NCBI GenBank assembly: GCA_030271035.1
Contig: JAMBUN010000356.1
Coordinates: forward strand, 278,357-342,356
Length of the DNA: 64,000 bases
From: Microascus cirrosus
Taxonomy: Eukaryota; Ascomycota; Sordariomycetes; Microascales; Microascaceae
Direction: 5' to 3'
In this document: in pieces, positions 57,844-64,000 of the stretch
Position numbering within the stretch: the first letter of the stretch is position 1
How the letters are laid out: the number at the start of each line of letters is the position of its first letter
Made by a program: the position numbers and the translations under genes
The notes under the pieces: model-generated
Told to the model about the DNA's origin: nothing
Database searches by the model: none
What the model saw: only the letters and a program-made list of their open reading frames with translations

Positions 57844-60094
57844 GTGTGCAGTGGCGAGCTAAAACTCTAGCAAGCAGTTTACGCCCCTTTCGACGACGAG
57901 CTTCAACAAGTCTTCTCAGTCGCATGATCTAGATTTTCTCAAAGTTAACATTTTGACGGCTATACAACGAGTTCATGGGACAGGCAATTCAAATTCAGGC
58001 GGCGTACGGTTATCTCAACGAAACCTCATTGAGCGCTCTTCTCCTTTTTTGTCGCTTCATCTTTGCAAATGGATCATATATTTTGGTTTTGTGGAATTCC
58101 TACTGCTGGTGGTCGCGGGCGTGTTTTGAGGTGTAATTTTCGGGCCCGTCGAGACTCGAGCTTTTCTTTACCGGCATTGTCTTCTTCCTTGCTAAACGAT
58201 GATTTAGTGCCTGGGGCTTCCCGGGCGGAAGGGTGGTTGGTGTCTTTCAACAAAGACAGGTGTCGGAAAGGACGGCGAACTTGCTTTTGGAATTGCTCAC
58301 ATGAGGAGGCTGAAGGGAAAAGAAACAGGCACGGCAGGAAAAATGCATTACTTGAGATACCCAGCTTCTAGTTCTGAAAAGGATAGAAGCATAACGGCAT
58401 CTTTTTTCGGCGTTTATCGGGGAACGAAAGAACTTCAACATCTTTTCTTACCCGGCCGAGCCTTGTTGGTTGCTTTGGGGAGTCCCTGAGAGGGGTCTCG
58501 AGGGAGTCACTTGGCGGGAGGATGACGGAGGTAGTTGAGCCGAGGATAGTTAGGGAAAGGCGGTTTGGCTCCTTGGAGGAACCTATCCAGTACCTATCTA
58601 TGTCGCCTTGGAGAAAGGAAGAGCAAACGACGGCAAGGCTGGCTAGGAGGGTTAGAGATAATAGAATTTTTTTTTTCTTGCTTGGAGAGTTTGTTAGTCG
58701 TATCCCAGCGATGCATTGTGCCGGATATCGTATGCCTCCTTCCGGCGGCATGGGTGGAGAGTGGCCCCTCACGAGGCGACAACGCCCGGGTAGGTTGGAG
58801 CCTGCTTCCGGTGGCGAACCCCTTGCATCACCAGCCTGCTTCATTTCTCCTATTCTTTAAGGGTATTTTGTATTCCGTTTGAGGATGTGTGAAAGGGCGC
58901 CCCCTTTTGCGCGCAGCTAGAGATGGGATGTGCTGGGGTCACAGGAGGATTCCCGAGCGGGCAAGGGCATCAGACGTGAGGAGGGCGATAAGGAGACGAT
59001 GGTTGCGAGGCATCAGGGAAGTGTGACGGGATGAATGGTATGAATAGGAACAATAGGAAATGAGTCCGGACTGTATTTTTTCGAGAGTTGGGAGGTGTGG
59101 TGGGAGCGGGAGGTGTAGGCGTATGTATGTGGGATGAGGGGCCGAAATGCTCCTTACGGAAACAATAGGGGCGACAATAGGATGTTTTGGGAAGGGGGCC
59201 GGTGTTGGGGAACGCCTGCGTTTTAGCTCACCAGCTGTGGAGCTGTGGAGAAGTGAGGCGTTCCATGGATTCAGGTTTTCGTTGCATCCTCAATTTCTTG
59301 ATCTTGTTTTGTGAAAGTTGGCGATGGCTGGTGGTGGTGATGATGAGCTCATCTCGTCCGATTCTCGTGTAAGTCGAGGTTTCTTTTGCGAACGCGGGCG
59401 GTGGGGTTTCGTTTGCCATGTCCCCAGCCAAATGCATCCCGTACAACTGACATCCTGTGGAATGACAAGTCCCTAGCTATGGACGGGTAAGCCCGCAGGG
59501 TTCCGGGGTATCAATGATGGTCGGCTCCTCCCGCGAGACACGGCACATACCTCCCTGTTCCACTTCCCCGTATCCCGGCATCCCAGACGCACCTCGGAAT
59601 ACCCGCATCCTTCGGCTGGCGCCAAGAATGGTGGAGGGGAGGGGCGCGTGAAAGTATACACTCCTTTGAGACTGAATTACGCTCGCAGGTTGAATAGAGG
59701 CAGAGCTGAAGCGGCAGTATGTTGGCAATAGCCGCGGATTTTGTCAAGCATGCGTGGCAAGGAGAGAAGAAGAAGATGGCGCCCGTGCTTTTTTATTTCC
59801 GTTTGTTTATGTTATTGATGTGGCGCCAAAAATACGACGAGAAAAGGAAGCGAGGGAGCACAATATCTAGGGGTGATATGGGATTTGTGAGAGAGAGAGA
59901 GAGGGGGGGGTTAGGACTATATGTAAGGTGGGTTTCGACTCCCGGGCAGGCAGTTCTTCGGGAGGTTCTGACTGATTCGCTTTTATCCTTCTTTCTTGGC
60001 TTCCTTTTCTTGAGGACTTTGAGCTGTGTCCTTGAGTTGGAAGAAAGTATCGGCGAAGACCGACCTCCCCTAAGCGGTTCGAAGTAGAACACCT
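57844..60094. other. 2.25-kb intergenic region, no gene seen
   Basis: 3' flank of the SAM synthetase gene and upstream region of the small unknown gene. It contains T-rich and A-rich tracts, for example a T run near 58669, and the GA repeat listed separately. Frames of up to 158 codons overlap on both strands and show no family features. Confidence 0.5.
59889..59912 (+). repeat. GA dinucleotide repeat followed by a G run
   Basis: About eight GA units run directly into eight G. It is a simple-sequence repeat about 190 bases upstream of the small unknown gene and could vary between strains. Confidence 0.6.
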
Positions 60095-60571
60095 ATGAGG
60101 CCCACGCAGAACGTTCCCATGAGCATGGCCGGCAAGCCCGACGGCAACAGGTCCAACGACACCAACACTCCACAGTCCCTCCTCACCCAACGCTCAGGTA
60201 AGACGCCCCCTTCGCCCTTTCTCACCATCCGGGTCCCACTAACACTCATAGTGCCGCTCTACCCCCCACCAGAGCCCTTCTCGCCCATCACCCTCCGCAT
60301 CAAGACCGCTGTGCACATCACGGCGGACAACAACATTGTCTGCCTCCGCGCAGCGCCTGAGGAGGCAGCCGGTGCGGCCGCCAGGCTCGTGATGGAGGCT
60401 ATGAGGGCAGGGAGCGCGGGCGCGGGCGGTGTGCCGATGATCGACGAGGACGGGAGGCCGCGGCCGGTGGTGGTGGAGGTGGAGGCTGGGTGGAGGGTTG
60501 AGGGAGAGGGGAACGTCGTTGGGCGGGAGGAGGTTGTTAGGGATGTTGTGAGGGCGATGCTGGGTGTATAG
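60095..60571 (+). CDS. Small protein of unknown function with a frame-neutral intron
   Basis: I do not recognise this family. The frame is open for 158 codons from the ATG at 60095, but positions 60198-60251 look like an intron: GTAAGA donor, CTAAC branch word 11 bases before an ATAG acceptor, and 54 nt in length, so removing it keeps the frame (product 140 residues) and retaining it also does. The spliced junction reads R-S-V-P-L-Y-P-P-P-E-P-F-S-P-I. The first 34 residues are polar and low-complexity. The rest (V-P-L-Y-P-P-P-E-P-F, then TLRIKTAVHITADNNIVCL and an Ala-rich helix) looks like a compact beta-alpha fold. No signal peptide, transmembrane segment or catalytic motif is seen. Alternative starts exist at 60119 and 60125. 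Codon use is biased to C/G like its neighbours, which supports a real gene. Confidence 0.6.
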   Translation: MRPTQNVPMSMAGKPDGNRSNDTNTPQSLLTQRSGKTPPSPFLTIRVPLTLIVPLYPPPEPFSPITLRIKTAVHITADNNIVCLRAAPEEAAGAAARLVMEAMRAGSAGAGGVPMIDEDGRPRPVVVEVEAGWRVEGEGNVVGREEVVRDVVRAMLGV

Positions 60572-61293
60572 GATGGAACTGAGAGAGGTGATGGGTGGTA
60601 ATGCCCGTTGGGGTGTGGAGGGTGGTGAGGGATGTTGGACCTATGAAGCTATGTTCATGAGGTGGTGGGTTGCGGACATGCGGGGCGCGACAGTGGCTGA
60701 TAGCGTTCTCGTCTTGGTTTCTTGGAGTCAGGGATAGGTATTCAAGATGAGTACAGCACAATCTCTCAAGTTGGATGCGAGGTGATGATAGCAGATGCGA
60801 TTAGTGAGGGTAACGACGTTTTGGCCTTGACGAACAGAGATTCAGAATTGTGGGGTGGCTTTCTCAGGGAAGTGTTTATCACGGGCCCTGCCGTGAGCAC
60901 CTGCTAGGGGAACCCGCCTAGCTTCTCAACAACAAGGGTGCCTTCCCCTGATGAACAGCTGGTTTTTCATCCATCCCAGCATGGAGGATACGAACGCCAT
61001 GGTCTGGAGTTTTTGGGCGATTACGTGTGTGCTTGTTCGTCGGAACCCAACATCTCTTGGTGCCGGCCAGGTGGGTCCCTGAGTGTCTCGAATTCATTCC
61101 GGTTGACAGGGGTGAGACGCGCCTCCCCACGCACCCCAACTTCGACTTCAACAACCACAACCACAAACATTATTTACGCCTAACCCCAAACTCGCGGCCT
61201 CCGGTGGGCCCGACCTCTTCCGCCGATGGGAGCGCGGTCGCTCACTTGCAACCCTCGATAACCCCCATTTTCCCGCCTCTCACCCTGTCCACC
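60572..61293. other. Intergenic region upstream of the PI-PLC gene
   Basis: 722 bases with no gene. The region just before 61294 is pyrimidine-rich (cctctcaccctgtccacc), a likely leader. The open frame of the next gene extends upstream to an ATG at 61027, but that extension looks like leader sequence. Confidence 0.5.
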
Positions 61294-62679
61294 ATGGCGC
61301 CGACCCTCCCGCCAAACCTCACCATCCGCAACCTCACGCCCGCGCCCTTTGCTCTCACCCACACCGAACGCTTCGTGGCCGAAAAGGTCAACACGGGCAC
61401 TGCACTCGGCAACGCCTGCGGCATCGTCACGTCCCTCCTCCACGCCACCGACTTCCCCACCAAGGAGCTGCTCCCCAGCGGCGACGCCCTCTCCTCGTCC
61501 CGGGCCTCGCACGACATCAAGCCGTTCGAGGTCTGCGAGACCGATGTACCCTCCCCGGCGCCCGGAGAGGTCCTCCGGCTGACCTTTGAGGCGCAGGGCG
61601 TGCGGTATGAGACCGATGCGCCGAGCCCGACGAGAAAGTCGGTTACGATGCGCAGGGTGGGCGGGGGCGCTGGGGAGGACTTCACTGCCGTGTATCTTCC
61701 CGCGCGGGCCTTCCTAGCTATATTTTCGTCCTCTCACCTAGCGTCCTGGATGTCGGAACTGGACGATGAGCTCCGCCTCTCAACCCTCTCCATCCCAGGT
61801 ACTCATAACAGCCCGTGCCACTACTTCGCGCTGCCTTCGGTCCGCTGCCAGGTGGCGTCCTTACGTGAGCAGCTCAACAACGGCGTACGCTTCCTAGACG
61901 TGCGCGTATCAGCCGAGTCGGACACGGACCGCATGCCCCTCGTGCACAGCGCCTTCCCTGTTAGCTTCTGGGGCACGCGCTACTTCCACGAGGTGCTGGA
62001 TGAGTGCTACGCCTTCTTAGACGCGAATCCCAGTGAGTGCATCGTCATGAGCGTCAAGCGCGAGGGCACGGGGAGGGCGGGGGACAAGGGGATGAGCCGG
62101 CATCTACGGGACGGCCACATCGCCAAGGACGAGGATAGGTGGTTCACCGCGGATCACATCCCGCGCCTCCAAGAAGTCCGCGGCAAGATCGTGCTCTTCC
62201 GGCGCTTCAGGGTCGACGAGCACGTCAAAAAAGAGTCCGGCGGCTCCTTCGGCATCAATGCCGCCTCCTTCCCGGACAACTGTACCGACGGCGCCGTAAA
62301 CCACCGCAACAAGCCCCTCATCCGCGTGCAGGACTTCTACGGCGTCGGCTGGGGCTCAGACATCAAGCGCAAGATCGAGTTCGGGCTCGCGCACCTCGCA
62401 CGCGCCGCGGCGGCGGAGGGGGCCCACGCGGCGCCGATGTTTTTGAACTTCTTGTCCGCGAGCAATTTCTTTAATGCGGCGTGTTGGCCGGAGCGGATTG
62501 CGGCACGGGTGAATCCTGCTGTTGTAGAGCATCTGTGTATGAGGCATGGGCTCGAGGGGCCGGAGGGCGGTTGCGGGGCGACTGGAATTGTGGTTACGGA
62601 CTGGGTTGGGGCATATGGGGATTGGGACTTGGTAAGGTGTGTGGTGGGCATGAATGCGAGGCATCTTGTGAAGGGGTGA
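61294..62679 (+). CDS. PI-PLC X-domain (bacterial-type) phosphodiesterase-like protein
   Basis: Member of the PLC-like phosphodiesterase superfamily; would cleave phosphatidylinositol or a GPI-like lipid, though the true substrate of the fungal group is unknown. I choose the ATG at 61294 (context ACCATGG, MAPTLPPNLTIRNLTP), giving 461 residues. The first 160 residues form a beta-rich domain specific to the fungal family. The X domain begins near LSIPGTHNS, where His171 is the general base; H218 in P-L-V-H-S-A-F-P is the second catalytic His. N-G-V-R-F-L-D-V-R-V and S-V-K-R-E, with Arg and Glu near the active site, are in place. LVTDWVGA-like strands close the barrel. There is no signal peptide or membrane segment, so it should be cytosolic and act on membranes peripherally. 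No Y or C2 domain is present, unlike eukaryotic calcium-dependent PLCs. Confidence 0.88.
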   Translation: MAPTLPPNLTIRNLTPAPFALTHTERFVAEKVNTGTALGNACGIVTSLLHATDFPTKELLPSGDALSSSRASHDIKPFEVCETDVPSPAPGEVLRLTFEAQGVRYETDAPSPTRKSVTMRRVGGGAGEDFTAVYLPARAFLAIFSSSHLASWMSELDDELRLSTLSIPGTHNSPCHYFALPSVRCQVASLREQLNNGVRFLDVRVSAESDTDRMPLVHSAFPVSFWGTRYFHEVLDECYAFLDANPSECIVMSVKREGTGRAGDKGMSRHLRDGHIAKDEDRWFTADHIPRLQEVRGKIVLFRRFRVDEHVKKESGGSFGINAASFPDNCTDGAVNHRNKPLIRVQDFYGVGWGSDIKRKIEFGLAHLARAAAAEGAHAAPMFLNFLSASNFFNAACWPERIAARVNPAVVEHLCMRHGLEGPEGGCGATGIVVTDWVGAYGDWDLVRCVVGMNARHLVKG

Positions 62680-62991
62680 TGGTCGTCTTTTTTGTCTTTG
62701 AGTTCTTAGCGTAGCGTTGGACTTTGGGCATACCCGACATAGAGCTATAATACAGCTAGAAGCACACTTCGAATTGTCACGGATACATATTAGTTCACTC
62801 TTCTTGCGCGGCTACAGCTGCAGTTGCCAGTCTTTCTTTTTATTTAATGTCCTCGAACGCCGTCTCATTCTCTATAAACCCGCTTTTGTGTAACCGATCT
62901 TTGTATCCAACTTTTGTTTCTTCAGTATATACACCGCTGTCGCCCTTACTTCTTTCTTTCTTCATCGTTCTTCCTACGCTACGCTCGCTAC
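62680..62991. other. Convergent 3' flanks of the PI-PLC and MTD1 genes
   Basis: 312 bases between the PI-PLC stop codon and the predicted MTD1 stop codon, T-rich near the right end. No gene is seen. If the MTD1 terminal intron were not removed, its frame would continue into this spacer to 62840. Confidence 0.5.
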
Positions 62992-63963
62992 TCAATGGGT
63001 ATATAAGCGGTAAGCGGCTACTGACACCCACCCCCGGATCAGCTCTCGACAAGCGCGTTCTGCTGCTCCGAGGCGGGCTGCCTGTTATCAACCAGGCGCT
63101 AGATAATGCATTATTAGCAAACGAAGAACGCACCATCTGAGCGGGAAGAGGACCCACCAGGAGATTCCGCAGCAGCACCGCGATGGTCACCTTCCCCACG
63201 GACGGCACATATATCGACGCCTTCTCCTTCACCGCCGGGCCGTCAAAGTTCCTGTACGACGAGAAGTTTATGCATACCGCTCCATCACGGATCAGCTCCG
63301 TCGGAACTTTGTACTGCTCGCTCGGCACGCCGCTTATGATGACGTCGCTCAGCGGCAGGCAGTCCTTGAGACCCCACCCCTCCTTGTCGAGCACCTGGTG
63401 GCGCGGCTGCTTGATACCCTGGCCGCGCGTGAAGACCTGCACACCCGTGACGTCGATGGAATAGACCGTGGCGCCGTCGTTGGCCAGCAGGGCAGCCAGC
63501 GGGCGGCCGTTGACCTCGGAGCGGTTGATGACGGTGACGGTCTTGCCGAAGAGGCGGTTACCGTAGGGAAGGATGGAGTTGTAGATCTGGAGGTGCTCGA
63601 GGATCTTGACGATGGCAAGGGGCGTGCAGGGGAGTAGCGACTTGCGCAGGTTGGCGGGAGGGTCGAGGAACCGGGTGTTGTGGTACATGTTGAAGAGGTG
63701 CGTGTGGGTCATGCCCTCGACGTCCTTGGCTACCGAGACGGTCTCCTGGATATACTTGTCGTGGGTGGGGTTGCCGGGGAAGACGGGGTAGTAGACGATG
63801 ATGCCGTCGACCGCGTCGTCAGTGTTGGCCTTGGCGATCTCGTCCTCGAGGAGGTCCTTGTCGACTGTGCGGAGGTCGAAGTCGAAGCCACTGGGGATTG
63901 GAGAGGGAGCGTGGGCCCCGCGGTCAGCCTCTGTGCCGGTCTTCTCGAGAGGGTTGCAGTCTT
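62992..63963 (-). CDS. MTD1: NAD-dependent 5,10-methylenetetrahydrofolate dehydrogenase, 3' part (5' exons beyond right edge)
   Basis: Monofunctional cytosolic enzyme oxidising 5,10-methylene-THF to the methenyl form with NAD, supplying one-carbon units for purines. The visible exon runs 63963-63158 and starts after a TTTAG acceptor with D-C-N-P-L-E-K; a 76-nt intron (GTGGGT donor, GCTAATA branch, AACAG acceptor) leads to a last exon 63081-62992 of 30 codons. Landmarks are GIIVYYPVFPG, L-L-P-C-T-P-L-A-I-V-K-I-L, and the Rossmann motif G-K-T-V-T-V-I-N-R-S-E-V-N-G-R-P-L-A. V-P-S-V-G-K-V-T-I-A-V-L-L-R-N lies at the end. The N-terminal catalytic part is outside the window. The 3' end is less certain: the last 29 residues (AARLGAAERACRELIRG...) do not match anything I know, but the intron signals are good. 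Confidence 0.85.
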
Positions 63964-63976
63964 CTAAACAGAAGGC

Positions 63977-64000
63977 GGGGGGGGGGGGGGGGGGGGGGGG
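63977..64000. repeat. 24-base G homopolymer at the right edge
   Basis: At least 24 consecutive G run to the last base of the window. On the MTD1 strand this is a C tract directly upstream of a TTTAG acceptor, the place of a polypyrimidine tract in the upstream intron. It may be real, but runs of this length are also common assembly or sequencing artefacts. Confidence 0.8.

Noticed and set aside
59228..60190. Possible additional exons upstream of the small unknown gene
   Set aside because: Frames are short and low-complexity (GA-rich), and no donor/acceptor pair gives an extended sensible protein.

Overview
The window is nuclear DNA of a filamentous ascomycete (Pezizomycotina). Genes lie on both strands and are interrupted by short introns (mostly 54-190 nt) with GTAAGT-type donors and YAG acceptors. 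The gene set is typically fungal: nucleolar FKBP, BUB2, MEX67, MPH1, a CYS-13/14-type sulfate permease, IZH3, PPE1 and a Frizzled-like seven-helix protein. A Sordariomycete is my best guess from protein style; this is inference, not proof. I found no rRNA, tRNA, CRISPR array or intact transposon.

Layout. 1-4.8 kb: the 5' part of a nucleolar FKBP prolyl isomerase and a membrane GT2 glycosyltransferase, both minus strand. 4.8-9.4 kb: gene-free. 9.4-14.2 kb: a short THOC5-like THO subunit, divergent from an IZH3/PAQR membrane receptor, then a small cysteine-rich secreted, probably GPI-anchored protein that only appears after splicing three exons. 15.4-21.7 kb: BUB2 divergent from a SulP sulfate permease. 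21.7-31.7 kb: a 10-kb block in which I can support no gene. 31.7-44.7 kb: the Frizzled-like receptor, a membrane-anchored GH5 hydrolase, PP2A methylesterase PPE1, and MPH1 (FANCM-type helicase) head to head with MEX67. 44.7-48.8 kb: gene-free. 48.8-64 kb: a Kelch-type beta-propeller membrane protein, APQ12 convergent with GPN3, S-adenosylmethionine synthetase, a small conserved-looking unknown, a bacterial-type PI-PLC-X protein, and most of MTD1 (NAD-dependent methylenetetrahydrofolate dehydrogenase), which runs off the right edge at a 24-base G run.

How the genes work together. Most are independent housekeeping genes. Three act in mRNA export or at the nuclear envelope (THOC5-like, MEX67, APQ12). 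Four touch sulfur, one-carbon or methyl metabolism (sulfate permease, SAM synthetase, MTD1, and PPE1, which removes a SAM-derived methyl ester from PP2A). They are spread out and not arranged like a cluster. I see no biosynthetic gene cluster and no clear new multi-gene system. The most novel items are the cysteine-rich surface protein, the small unknown gene with a frame-neutral 54-nt intron, the Frizzled-like receptor and the membrane-tethered GH5. Exon coordinates below are my own splice reconstructions, checked for reading-frame continuity.
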